Assembly: GCF_015832195.1 (NCBI RefSeq)
Contig: NC_052017.1
Coordinates: forward strand, 108,660,929-108,724,928
Length of the DNA: 64,000 nucleotides
Direction of reading: 5' to 3'
From: Motacilla alba alba
Lineage: Eukaryota; Chordata; Aves; Passeriformes; Motacillidae
The notes below the pieces were generated by a model. It saw only the letters and a program-made list of their open reading frames with translations, made no database searches and was not told the origin of the DNA. Shown in pieces: positions 28,047 to 41,067 of the stretch (position 1 is its first letter; each line of letters opens with the position of its first letter). The position numbers were made by a program, and so were the translations under genes.

Positions 28047-28626
28047 CAGAGCAGGAAACTGTTCTGTGTATCATCACAGAACTGCTCTTTACACACCTGC
28101 AGTCCTGCTCAGTACGCTTTTGCATTAAGCACACAAAAAAACAGCCTTTCTCCAGGAGGCTTTGAAACAGTCACTTGGACTTTCAGGAACACTCAGTAGA
28201 CACTAAGCATGGTCCAAGAATAATGAAACTTTAAAGTTCATTTTCTTTCTCTCCCACTAGCTCTCTGCACTTACAGCCAACAATAACACAAATAGTTTAG
28301 CCCTGGAATCAAGTTCGGACAAAACCCATGCCCTTCAGTTACTACAACAAACTGAACTTTCTCCACATTGTCCTGATATTCCTAAAATTCAGTGGAAGAA
28401 TGAGAATTTCCTCAGCCTGGGGCAGCAGACATTTCCTCTGTTCAATCTCTGCAGAGGAGAGATACTTCCTGCTGAGCTTTTTTTCTGCCTGCAACAGGCA
28501 CTCTTCCACCGTAGGCAACAGCTTCTACATAGCCCATTCCTGCCTGATTTCATGCTCCCATTCTATCAAAAAGCACCCTCCTACACGATTTTAAACAGAG
28601 CAACTGGTGTGTATGAGAAATGTTAA

Positions 28627-28700
28627 GATTTTAAATCAGAAGAGACCATTACGGCCATCTGCTCTGACAGCCTTTGGCCACAGGATTCTGCTTGTTTCCT
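28627..28700 (-). mobile_element. Possible ancient CR1-like fragment
   Basis: The stretch GATTTTAAATCAGAAGAGAC, CATTACGGCCATCTGCTCTGA resembles the reverse-complemented 3' UTR of old sauropsid CR1 lineages (the pattern ending in GACCATTNTGATCATCTAGTCTGAC). Similarity fades after about 28700. Another explanation is chance resemblance. Confidence 0.35.
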
Positions 28701-31700
28701 CCAGAAACTCAGATCTGGCTAAACAAGGGAGAGACATGGCCAAACTTGCAGTCCAATAGATGGACGTCCATGGGTCTGCTGTTCCACGGCCTGTTAAATC
28801 TTAAAAACATTCCAGCTTTGACCATTTCTGTCTTTAATTTAAAACCATGGGTAAACTGCTATTGTGGGGTGTAGAGGAGAAACAAACAAAAAAAATTAAG
28901 AAGTCAGAAGGTATACAAAGCTCCTTAGTACCAGTTATTCTTGCTCCTATGAAAGCACATTCTAGGTTTCCTTCTTTTCCACAGCACAGAAAGTAGCTTC
29001 CAGGTAAACAGGCCATTTCATGAACTGGCTTCCAGGTGTTCCTTGGACCACATCCCTTGGCAGCCCAGACAGGCAAGCTGCTTAACACCAGCTCCTGATC
29101 CCTGGGAAGCACCACCCCTCCACCCACAGCACACTGGTATAAAGGATCTTGCAAAGCCCAGGGAAGAGTGGCAAAATTACTATGCAGCACCTGGGAACTC
29201 TTTTCCCAATCATATCTTGAAAGAAATTCACATATATTTGCTGAAGGAATTATGCATCTGATAAGTTTTAGCAAATTATCAGACCTCGAGCATCTCCTGT
29301 TTTCTGCTCACAGGACAACCTCCAATATGTATAAAAATTACCTTCAGCTTGCTGCAAAGTTTTATGATTTTGAGGGAAAGCACAATAATCATAACAACAG
29401 TAACAGTAATAATAATAATAAATGGTGTTATTTGAAACTCATGTTTCAGTTTTGAAAGACAACTCCTGCTTCCTATAATCCGTGGCAACAAGTAATTATT
29501 CTGTCCCACAATAAAATCCAACCAATGACACTTAAGGGAAGACCTAGCATTTTACTAGCTTCACTGACAGTGGTGAACAAATTTGGAACGAAACACAAAG
29601 CATCTCTGGTATACATTTTCTCTGCCTTATAATCTGTAGGTATAATTTCAGAATATTACCTAAAGGGAGGCTGGACTCTACATCTAGAATTGCAGGGAAA
29701 TAATTACTGTATGGGTCACCCTCGAAGAATCTGAGAAAGATATTCTCAGGAAAATAAAGACACCCATTATGAAAAGGTGCTTCCAGCCATGGCTCACATG
29801 CTACGATCTGTTTAAGTGGTTGCTCCACTAAAACTGGGTGGGACAGGTGAGTGTAAAAAGAGATTAGTAAGGCAGGCCCAAGAGTGACTACATCATTGAG
29901 TCTGCAGCTGGAAGTAGTTGTATTTTTTTTAAACAGAACCTTCGAAACCACAATTCTCATTACACCAATTATTTGCTGCAACTGATTACATCGGAAATGA
30001 ATTTCATGCTTTGCCACAGGAGACTGGAGGAGACAAGGTGAAGCAGATGTGACAAGGAGTTGACACTCCCCTTGGCTCCTTAACAAAGGGCAGGTCTGCC
30101 CTTACCAAGCCCTGATCTTTCCTAACCATAGGTGAGACAGATTCATGGGGTTTGCTTTATAGGAAGAGGCTCCTTGCCACCAAGGGATTAAAGGACTCTC
30201 AAAAACACCTGGCTAATCATGGTCTCCAAAGTATGCAAGAAAAATGTGACTGAGGACAACAAAGCAACTCACTTCTTTCTTCCCTTTTCTTCTACTCTGT
30301 CTCTTGCTCACTAATTTTAAAGTGCTTTCTTCCTGGAAGGGAGGACCTTCCAGGCTGGAGACCCTTCTGACCCTTGCTACAAGACTCCTGTCGCAGCTCA
30401 ACCTGGCCCAGGCTCAGTAATCCCTTTACACTTTTCTCAGCCAACCATACCTTGCCAAACAGCCACACACACTCCATGTGATTTCCCCCCGCCACAGCGA
30501 CATAAGTTACGCAAGCCTTTCATTAATCACATTTTGGCTGTGTGGGAGAGAACTCGGCAGCCCTCACATTCACCAGCTACGCAACTCAGTTCTCACCTAT
30601 TCAACACACTCCTAGGCTGCTGCTTACATAAAAATAAGACACCATGAGAAAACAGAGAACACAGGCCACTCATCTTTAGTAACAGTTTTGTCTCTTATGA
30701 TCCAGTGTGGATTAGCTGCTCTATCTTTTCACCCTCTCCTCTCTGTCCCACATGCCTGCAATATAATTAAACCACTACAAAGAATCGACAGGCAAATACT
30801 TGTGCTGGTCTTTTACTCCCCCAAACAAAAATCAAGAGAAGCAATGAACTACCACATGCAATTCCCCACCTTTCCCCAAGTTGCCTACCTCCTTCCAAAA
30901 CATGAGTCAAGTTTTTTCATAATAATGTCTGAGACTAAGAGACTCATTATTCACTAGCAGCTCCTAAACCCCAAATCAAGTGTCAACACTCATCCTTGCT
31001 TGAGATTAAAAGCCTCACACTTCTAAAATGAAAACTTAGCCAGTATGTTCCTACACAAGCTGATCTCCCACAAGCACTCTGACCACAATCAGTATTTAGA
31101 TACTTCACTTAGCAGCACCAAAGCAGCACCGCAATAGGTCTTCAGGTGTTCACTGCAAATAAGATTCACTATCATTTTTTAATTGCATGACCCATTTCTG
31201 TACAATTCCTAAAACCCTCTAATATTGCCAACACAACGCTTGTTGAAGGGTAGTTGCAGGGGAAACACCGATCAGGAAAGGAAAATCATTCACATGTTGA
31301 TACAATCATTACAAAAAAAGGTAATTGCTTAATCAAGAGTCCCATGCTTATTAAATACTCTCTACATTAAATACCAATATTACTTTAATAATTCTTCCTA
31401 GTTCCAAAACTGGATCATCCATATTTGGCAGATCTTGACTCTGTCATTGTAAACATTCCAATTTCAATTTAACAGCTAACAACTGTAGCAAGACTGAGGA
31501 AGGAGGAACAGGATACCTTCATCTACAAATTCAGAGATGGGATTATGTCTTCACCTGTACTTTTTGAGAACCAGGTGAGAAAACAGAAGTCAATTACATG
31601 CAGGGACTGAGTTTATATATGTCTATGCTGCAGCACAGAAAGAAAGTAATTTCTTTTGAAAAGAGATGTTTTGGCAAGTTGTTGCCACTACCTACTTTCT

Positions 31701-31844
31701 AAAGACACACTTGTTTTTATTTAGTTTAGCATCTCACAATTCCAAAATGTCTATGAATTTCCCCAAAGCCTCGGGAGAAGAACTGAAGACCACTTCAGTT
31801 TTGAAGGGTCTGAGCACTCTTGTCTCTTCTTTGCTTCCTCCTGG

Positions 31845-32060
31845 GTCACAGAATATCTCAAGTTGGAAGGGACTTGTAAGGATCATCAAGCCCAACTGCT
31901 CATTTCTCATAGGACTGCCTAAAACTAAACCATATGAGTAAGTATCATCAAGATGCTCCTTGAACTCTGACAGGTTTGGTGCCCTGACCACTTCCACGGA
32001 AAGCCTATTGCAGTGACTGACCACCCTCTCAGAGAAGAGCCTCTTCCTAATGTCCCATTA
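31845..32060 (-). mobile_element. CR1 LINE 3'-end fragment
   Basis: On the plus strand this reads as the reverse complement of CR1: TCACAGAATATCTCAAGTTGG, GGATCATCAAGCCCAACTG, CTTGAACTCTGACAGGTTTGG, GACCACTTCCACGG and GAGAAGAGCCTCTTCCTAATG. It therefore lies in the same direction as GAREM1, within intron 1. It is truncated at its 5' side near 32060. Its terminal sequence belongs to the CR1 type that supplies the TguSINE1-like tail. Confidence 0.85.
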
Positions 32061-33428
32061 CAGTCTGCAACAGAAAACTCACAGGTCCCACGTACTCTGC
32101 TTGCCAAAGACAACAATGACTTTTCAACACCAACCAGTAAAGAAAATTCATAAACAAATGAAAAGAACCAACCAACAAACCAACAACAAAACTTTTAAGG
32201 TTCTCCTCCTAATATTGGAAAAACTAACACTGAAGTCACTGCAAAATGTTCAGGCCAATATGACTGACTCACTCACTCACAGAAACTACACAGCTAAAAA
32301 TAGGCAGTGATGTACAGGAATATAAATGCTTTATAATGCCACATACTTTGTCATTGTGGCTAAGAGTTTGCATCACTGCCTTAAAGCACAAGCTTTGCGT
32401 CTGGAGATGTTAAAATAGTAGGTAACAAGGTAATTCAGAGAAAGAGAAGTCGTCACATGCAAGGTTCTAGAAACACAAGAGATTCCATTTACACACACCA
32501 GATGAGCTAGATACCATTTCCTCCTGCCAGGAAGATGGTTATGGACACATTCCATTCATCTCATTCATCACAGAAGACTGCAAAGTGAGCTTGGTGCTGT
32601 CCCTTTGCACATCAGCTCAAGCACGCTGAACTTGCTCTTTCTGGAATGAAAAGGCTTACAGAAAAGAACCAGGAGCTCAGAAGAAACTGAAGATGGCTTT
32701 TGTGAAATAACTGATGAAAAAGATGCCTGGGAAAACCCCAGGGAAAACGCAGCAAGACTTAGGGCCATGTGTTTTCATTAAGCCTGAACACCATCTGCAT
32801 GCAAGGTAACAGATGCCGTACAATTAAGTGCATCACCCAGACTGTCTTGGTCAGTTAAGTAGGTGGTGAGTTTAATTATTCCATCTAATGTTCCATAATC
32901 ACATTACATATCATTACATTGAAAAATCTCAGCAATATTAAAAATCATGACTGGGTGCTCAGCCAGGTACCTACCAAACGACACAAAAGAATAACATCCA
33001 CCTTATTCCCCCTCGAGTTTGTACTAACATTTGCTAGGAATGGCGTGTCAATTGGAGAAAGAGGTGGCTGGCTGGTCAGGTGAGCACCTGTGCTGTGAAA
33101 TAATTGGGCAGAACTATCTGTATGTGGCTAGTGTTACAAGGGAAGGAGGTCTATCTGGCAACAACTGAAAACTAAGAGAAAGCAAAACTATCAGAAGCCA
33201 GAAAAAAGAAAGAAGTGAGGTTCTTATTCATCGTGCTCCCATTGCACTGAAGAGCCCTACTCACACACTATCTGCTTCACTGGGCATGCAGCTTCCCTGG
33301 ACTTTCTCTAGCTGAGGACCAAACAAGCCATGCATTGAGATAAACCTTAACATTACCCTACCCCGTCATGAAAACAAAAGGACAGCCCCACACAGTATGA
33401 AATGAAGTTATAATCTATATCTCTTGTT

Positions 33429-33466
33429 AAAAAAAAAAAAAAAGAAAAGAAAAGAAAAAAGAAGAC
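33429..33466 (+). repeat. Poly-A / purine tract
   Basis: A15 followed by GAAAA repeats and a purine-only run to about 33466, in intron 1. Confidence 0.9.
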
Positions 33467-35575
33467 AGTATTACAGACTTGCATGTCTCTGTGCAAATAG
33501 ATGTTTTAGGTCAGAGGGAGGTCACACTGCTAGCACAAATATAAATGCCAGTGCTGCTTTTTCATGTCAAAAGAAGGAACCCATAAAACCTGGTGCTAGC
33601 AAACCAATGAAAGCTGTCTTATTTCTGGAAAGGCAAATTTGTATTACAACAGAAACAGCTAGTCACATAGCTCCTACACAAGGTAACACCTTAACATGAG
33701 TTCAATTTCTTTTCATCTTATTGGGAGATCCACAGAAGGTAAAAGATGAAACCAAGGCCTCCCCTCAGCACAAAAGCTTGGGGAAGACCCCATCTGAAAA
33801 CCAGAATCTCAGGGCTGAGCACTGATGAGACAGCACACCTGAAGAGACCACACACAGGTCAGAAACACCCAGCACCTGTGAGCAGCTGTGAACTGCAGGC
33901 ATCACACACACTTCAGTCTCCTTGGTACCTGGGAGCACCACAGGTACCTGCAAGCCTTTCCAAGGCATACTTTGCAGTACCACCAGGTGTTGAAACAAGG
34001 CTGGGTACCACAGCATTCTTTTGTCTTTAAAAAAAATAAGAAAGAAAAGATCAATCATAACTGAAGAGTCATTCTTATCTGAATCTTTGTTTCTTCTTAC
34101 TGGTGGGCTAATCCTTTACATAATCTTCAAAGAGGTCTCAGCACTTTAGTTCTTGTTTAGTCAGTTGTTTGTTTGTGCTTCTGATCTCTTAAAATACAAC
34201 ACAACAAAAAACAAGGCATAACATCCACAAAAAAAACAGCAGATGGCAACTTCTTGTCCCACACAAACCAAGTAAGCCAAAACAAAAATATGTACACCAG
34301 GCTGCATCACAAAGAGCATTCATTGTTGATTCGAAATTGTACTCATTTGATTCAGGGACACACAGAAGCACCACGAGCACTCAAGCAGCACTGCACTGAG
34401 TTTGTTGCTTTCATAGTATTAAGAATACAAGTTCTCTGAAAACACATACACAAAAAAAAGCCTCAGAGTGTTAGCATGGGCAACAAGCTATTGAAAGAGA
34501 ACTCCAAGTTCCTTGCAACAGTGCTCGGGACAGCTTCCATCCGACTTGCACAGAGCTGTCAACACATGATCCTTCAGCACCTCCAGCACTCAGCTGTATC
34601 ACTGCCACAGCATTTCCCTGGCACAACAGCTGCCTCTTCTCCTACAGATCATTTCATTGATACTTAGAGCTTTCTTCTTTTATAATGATGAGTTTGGGAT
34701 TTACGTTTTGGGTGAAAAAAACCAAAAAAGTTTTTGCTAAGTCTGAATATTTAAATTAGGACAAATTATCGTATTATTATTTAGCAGGCTGTGCCACCTC
34801 TCCTTATGAGAACTTCATCTGAACTCTGAGGGAGGGTGGAGGGAGAAAGTCAAACCTTTTGTTTTCTGCACACTGCATCATACTGCAGACTATCTGCTGG
34901 GTGTTTTATCTATGGAGACGCACCTCAATGAATGTCAATGACTAATAAATATTAAATTAGGGTGGTGTGCTTGCTTAAGCTTTGGCACTGTCCTCTGTTA
35001 CTGAGTCAAATCTCCATTGAGCTGTTCAGCCTGTCAGTGCTATTTCTTCGGCAAAAGCACTGGTCTGTGATGTAGGTCAGCAGAAAAAGTTCATTAGGTA
35101 GAGAAGAGCATCTGAATTTTTCAGTCTGAAGTAGCAAAGGAAATTTGTAGGGAAAAAATTTACATCATAGTAATGTTCCTTAAAGGAAGGGGAAGAACAC
35201 CCCAGAAATATTTTGTTACATGATGAAGCCCACTTGGAGCAACATTAGACTTACAAAAATTGAACTTTTTAATGTCACTGTAACTGAACAGATGCTCAAA
35301 AGAGTTACTCTTGCATTAAACGCCTAATGGCAGAGAAGTAGAAAGAGCATGCAATTGGAGAAAACACTACTACTACTGAAGTAAAACCTTCTCTGAAAGC
35401 CACTTCATGTTATCAGTCTGACTTTCTGATTTCATACAGACACAAAAAAAGTTTGATTAAAAAATTAAAATCAAGCTGATCAGAAAAACTTCCTTGTTTA
35501 AAAAAAAGCACAGCAACTTGCGTGGGAGTATATCATGCAAAGTCTAAATACAGACTGCCAGTAAGTTAAAAGGGT

Positions 35576-35619
35576 AAATATTATAATTTCTAGGAGCAAA
35601 TATTGTAGTTTCTAGGAGT
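35576..35619. repeat. 22-bp imperfect tandem duplication
   Basis: Two adjacent 22-bp units (35576-35597 and 35598-35619) share AAATATT and TTTCTAGGAG and differ at three positions, in intron 1. Confidence 0.9.
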
Positions 35620-37484
35620 GAGATAAAAAAAAAAAATACAAACACAACAACCCAACCAAAACAAACCACATTAAAATTTAAACATCTCAGGGCTATATAA
35701 TGTAGTGTACTAAATTTTTAATTTAAAGTGGGCAGATTCATTAGGCAAGCCTGGCAGTGGTCTCAACTGACTTTCTGTGTCTGAGCATAGTGGAAAAGAT
35801 GAAAACAGAAGGCTCTGTACCCAGCTACACAATCTTTTAAACTTTCAACATAAAGATCTAGAAAAATATTCCAGTTATATCTAGGGCTATTGATAATCAG
35901 CCTCATTTTTCAGTTTCCCTTCTTCCTTCTCAAACAAATTCCCAAGTAGTTTTCAATATGTGCTTCCATTTAACACTTCCATTCCTGCAGCACATTCAGT
36001 TGTGCTGCTTCCCATTATCTGGATAAACAAGCATTTCTGTCATGATTCAAACTACAACTTAACAATCCTCTCTCCAAAAAAAAAAACAAAACATAAACCC
36101 CAAGTAATACTGACTTGACCTTCCGTCAGCAGCACAGACTTCATGTCTTCCAGTGGGTAAAAAGTTTCCTTTGACAGCACAAGGATTCATACTTAATTTG
36201 ATTTTTAGATGACTTATATTCTTCCTTCTTTTGCCAAAAACAAGAAGTGGGAAAAAGTTGTAAGCATGGAAGTACAGGCAAAATTAGTCAAAATTCTTCT
36301 GTGCTGTCAGATTAAGACTCAACCTACTAGTGTTCAGAGTTGCTTTTTAATTATAAAAGATTTTTTAAAAAAAAGAAGTTTTAAAAATATTTTTATTTGA
36401 GAGCTAGGCATCAAAGCCAGCTCAAGTTGTGCCTCACAAACTCAACAACAATTTCACATCATCTTTTCATTAATTCACTTCTGAGACAATGTAGGAAATG
36501 TCCATGAGACTTGTCCAACCTCATCCAGTGCTGCCCAAAAGCTGCTCATCTGCAGCAAGGTCTGCCACCAGCAATTAGACTTGTCTCCATCTTGGATGGT
36601 GGAGGGAGGGATACTGAATCTTCCTGCAGCCTCAGGGAGAGCTGGGCAAGATGCATCTACCCAAAAAATAACTTGTCCCACATGAAGCCTCTTGCCACTG
36701 TACACCTTGGCTGAAACACAACTGCTGTTGGCTGCACTGCAACAATTTTCAGTTGTCTGAACAGGGAATCCAGCTTGCTTCACTGACCCCACCTGCTCAG
36801 CAAGGAAGGAGCAAGGACAGCATCACCCTCAGAGTGCCTTGTATTACTACCTGGGGTACTTTGTGCATTGATGTAATCCTTCAGCCTCACAGTACTGTGA
36901 TCAGACTTTGCTCTGGGCAACCATTAAATATTTCACAATCAAGAGAAAGGAGATAAGGCTTTATTTCTGCAATTTCCAATCCCTCTGCAAAAGCCTGATA
37001 AAATCAAACTGCTTCAATCCAACTGATGCTGAACTTAAGCTATCACCCACTAAAACCTAACAAGAGAGCAGAGACTCCCAACCACCTATTCTTTTTATGC
37101 CTGCCAGCAAGAAGACAGATTTATTTCTCTACGATTAGAATTTTGCTATTGGAATGACTGGATATACCAGTGCTGTTGCAACAAATCAGCATAAACCATA
37201 ATCTCATTACAAAGCTATGGGACAGATTAATCCACTGAAAAATCCAGTTTGTTCCAAGGCAAGCTTTTCCCTAGCTGCAAATATACAGAGACAGCATCTC
37301 AGTGAGTCTTCAAAAAAACCTGTTTGACCTACTGCAGGGAAGAGAAGGACAAATATTTTAAATAAGCAGTAACTGGAATTTTGGTGCCACTGCCCCTGAT
37401 GGTAAACTCTCTGCTGACTTCAGCAATCTCACAGTTTGAACCTTGGCATCTTGCTTTCTTTGTGTTCATAATAAAACTAGTGAG

Positions 37485-37502
37485 AAAAAAAAAAAAAAAA
37501 AA
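37485..37502 (+). repeat. A18 tract
   Basis: Eighteen uninterrupted A followed by GAAAGAG in GAREM1 intron 1. No associated element is evident. Confidence 0.9.
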
Positions 37503-40500
37503 GAAAGAGTAGTAACAACACAGATTTCATTGAGCTTTGTTTATGTTTATTTCAAGCCTTCAGAACTAACATCCCAGAATGAGAAACCTTACTTTTTATG
37601 AATTCAAGCCAAACAAGCCAAAACACATCTTTCAACACAGACTGCTCTTCACTCCCACACAGGGGGAAAAAACCACTCAGTACAACAACATCTTAATATT
37701 CACATTCCAAAACAGAGTAACTTGCTATTGCTACCATGATTACTCTTCTTATTAATATTGAGCATCATCAGATGTAACTGCAGATTTGCTGTATCCTCAT
37801 GACAGATTTAATTCTATGATTGATCAAACAAAACAGTCAAGCACCATGGTTACTAACAACAGCCTAGAAAATATCAGCAATTCTTTAAACTATTCTGATA
37901 CCCTGCAACATATTGAATATCTGCCAACTATTAGTGGCAACTATTTGTCATTGCAAAAAAAAAAGGAAGGAAAAAAATCATGCAACTACTCAATTCCTTA
38001 AAAAAATGAGATTCTTACAGAAAAGAGCTCTCTGGTTTTGAAGCCACCTAAGACCACAAATCTGAAGTGCTAAGAAAAACAGCAAGGAATGATAAGTTTA
38101 ACTGCATTTAAAATGGTCACAGGTTAGAAATATTGAGGAGAAAGCTAAGTAACTATTCATTGCAGGCAAGAGAGGTTCCAGTCTAGCTTATTGTTACCAT
38201 AGGGAGTGAAAGGAATTGTGTTGATCCCATATGTCGTTAATTTTCCATTTTGAGTTCTCATGGCCAAAGTTGAAGAGGTAAAATAGTTAAAATATTTATC
38301 TGCCCTTTGCAATGAAGGCACCAGGCCTGGAAATGAAGAATGCAAAGAGTAGCTTTCAAAAGCAGTCTGATAGGTAAAGAGAACAACAGCACTACCTGAC
38401 CAAAGGAAAAACACAGCAGTAACGAGACCTCTGAGCAGTTTGCTGTCATACAAATAAGCTCCTTTAAATACCTCATTCAGAGAACTGAGGTTCTCTTTCA
38501 CTAGAGGCAGGAATTCCTCATTCTAGAGAGCTCCTGCTCAGATATGTCTATAAATACTGGGAGGTCCACCAGAGGACACAGGTCCAAGTGCCTGTTTAGC
38601 ATCAGGTGCCCAGCTGGACAAGCTTAATACTTAAGAGGTGGGAGGTCAGCATTTAGCATTGCACTTAACACACTGTCACTGACTTCCTATTTATGTCCAA
38701 GCACAGATACAGAGTGGTTGCTTCAGCTGATCAAGCCAGAGGCAGCTGCACACCTTTGGCTGCTGCACAGGTCTTGGGCAGTGAGGTCAGGGAAAGCTGG
38801 GTAAAGGTCCCCAGAGTTGGGATGCCGATGAAGAAAATGTTAACCCTACCAACCTCATGGATTTAAGAGCTAGAATTTTATTCCAGATTATCCTGGCAGA
38901 CAGAGAAACAGTCTATTCATTCAGACTTTTCCTGGGCACAGCATGAGAGCTGGGGAGCTCTCATTGACAGTTATTTATAATTAGATGATATTTTAAAATA
39001 GCATCCAAGTAAACATGCTCTATCCTCTCATTATCCATCCCAAGTCCTAAAGGGACACTATGGCACTTTGTGTTGCACAGCAGTGATCCCTGCTTGAACT
39101 TAGAGCATCTTGGACAAGCTCCCAATTAAAAATAAGTACCCCAAGTGCAGGAGCTGCTCAAGCATAGTTGTTTTTTTGGCTTTCAGAGAACTCATCATTA
39201 CAATTTAATTTGTCTCTCATCTTTCCTGCAGCCTGGGTTTAAGGATGAAATAAAAACAGCTGGAAGTGAACAAAAGTTCAGCTCTGCTCTGAAGTGGGGT
39301 TGCCACCTGGCTGCCTGCCCAGTGGCCTGGCCCACCTCCCTGTGCCCTCACAGTCCCAGCAGGCACTAATGGCTTGTGCACACACAGCACCTGATTGTTG
39401 GAGCTGCCATTGTCTCTGCATTTTAGCTCCATCCACCCCACCCCTTCTGCTCAACCTGGAAAAATTCAAGTATCACTAATAGGCAGGTAATGTCTCTTCA
39501 AACATGGGCTGACTGCATACAGGGACAGAAGTATGGATGTTCAATGCTAATTAGGCACCTCTTTGGTCTGCTGACATCCTGGAACTGTATCTGAGTAATA
39601 CAGGAATACTAACAGGAGGAACATACTTAAAGCAGGCCTACACCTTTTCTGATTAAGAACAGTCTTAATCCTGAATGCAGTTTATTTCCATTGTTTCAGA
39701 AAAATCTATACTTCAGCTGTAAAGTATAAGAAGAATGGATTTGCTTTTAATAAAACGTAAGGGACAAGTGAATAACAGCTCTTAACAGGTCTTTGATAAT
39801 ATTTCTATCACCTTAAGAAGGCACACACACAAAAAAAAAAAACCCAAAAAACCAAAAAACAACCCACCCTCCTGTGGAAAGGAAAGCTCTGGCTTTTGGT
39901 AAGCAGCATGCAGAACACAGAGTGAATAAAAAAAGCCCATCATGCCTCACTCTCCCCTTGAGGGCACATTTATCTTTGCCCACAGGCAATTTGGTCTTAA
40001 GATATTTTGTTATACATTGACAGGAATCCAAATGATATTTGACATTGCAACCCATAAGACATGCAACAGAAAACTTCTCCTCCAGCCTGTCCTACATTTG
40101 GCTGCAGCGCTGTCACAGCTTTGCTGCTGGTCTGCAGCCACATCCTGGGTCTAGGGGCAGTAGCAACACATGTGTGTTACTACATTTTGTATTTTGAGCC
40201 CTCTCACCTCTCTGAGTCACACATGTGCAGATGCTTTTTATATTTTCCTGCTACAAGTTTTCTGCTTTACATTCAGAGAATAAGACAGGAAGAAAAAATG
40301 TCTGACCATAACGAAATGATGTGAGTGCAACTTGGGTAAGATCTCAGATTTAACTCTATGTTTGTGCCTGTGGCCCCTTCAAAGAGGAAACAGGGCAGTT
40401 TGTCCTTTGAATACATAGAAACCTAAACAAAAACTGTTAAGAAAGAAGCAGGAATATAATTGTTTTGGAAGCCAGTCTTTCAGCAAGGATACACACCTAA

Positions 40501-40971
40501 GATTCTCCTTTTGGCTCATCACATCATATCACAAATTCACAAGGATTACTATTATTCTTAAAAATACACAGCATGCCCACACTCATTGTCCAGGTCAAGC
40601 CAGCAATCAGTGTGGGCTAAGAAACGGAAGCATTACATGCAAAGCCTATCAATTCACATTTGAGTCCTGCCAGCAAAAACTGCCTTCACCAAAGTGAAAC
40701 AAAACATCATGTCAGTGACACAGTGCACAACTCCACAGGGGGAGATGCCAGGTTTTCTTCACTGACAGCAGCCACCCCTCTACAGCAGGGAAGGAACTGC
40801 AGCTCCTTCTAACAGCAACAAGCTGCAATTCCAGCTTCTGCTCCCAGTGACCAGAAACACTGACGTCTCTAGAAATGCCTAAAATTAATCTGCCTTTTTG
40901 CTTTCCCAGGTCTAGTAGCACATATGGGTAGCTATCCCTCCTGGAGCACACAAAGCAAAACACTGCTCTCT

Positions 40972-41067
40972 GGGCCAACAAAGGGCCACACTTCTTTTTC
41001 CCTCAGCGTGGAGGAAGTCAGGGTCTTTGTTGGCCCCTGACTTCCTCCACGCTGAGGGAAAAAGAAG
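40972..41067. repeat. Perfect 33-bp inverted repeat with a second, overlapping 12-bp inverted repeat
   Basis: The arm at 40991-41023 and the arm at 41035-41067 are exact reverse complements (33 of 33), separated by an 11-nt loop (41024-41034). In addition GGGCCAACAAAG at 40972-40983 is the exact reverse complement of 41025-41036, which spans the loop and the first two bases of the right arm. The two pairings cannot both form fully. The pattern is what a local inverted copy by strand or template switching would leave. In GAREM1 pre-mRNA the 33-bp arms would form a long perfect stem. No transposon ends or known miRNA were recognised. Confidence 0.95.

Larger units (their letters stand above)
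32061..40971. other. Non-coding intron 1 stretch
   Basis: Unique AT-rich sequence with poly-A tracts and one small tandem duplication (35576-35619). No coding exon, RNA gene or transposon was recognised. Confidence 0.55.

Noticed and set aside
29544..30086. 180-codon minus-strand frame in intron 1
   Set aside because: No recognisable domain, no supporting exon structure and typical translated-intron composition.
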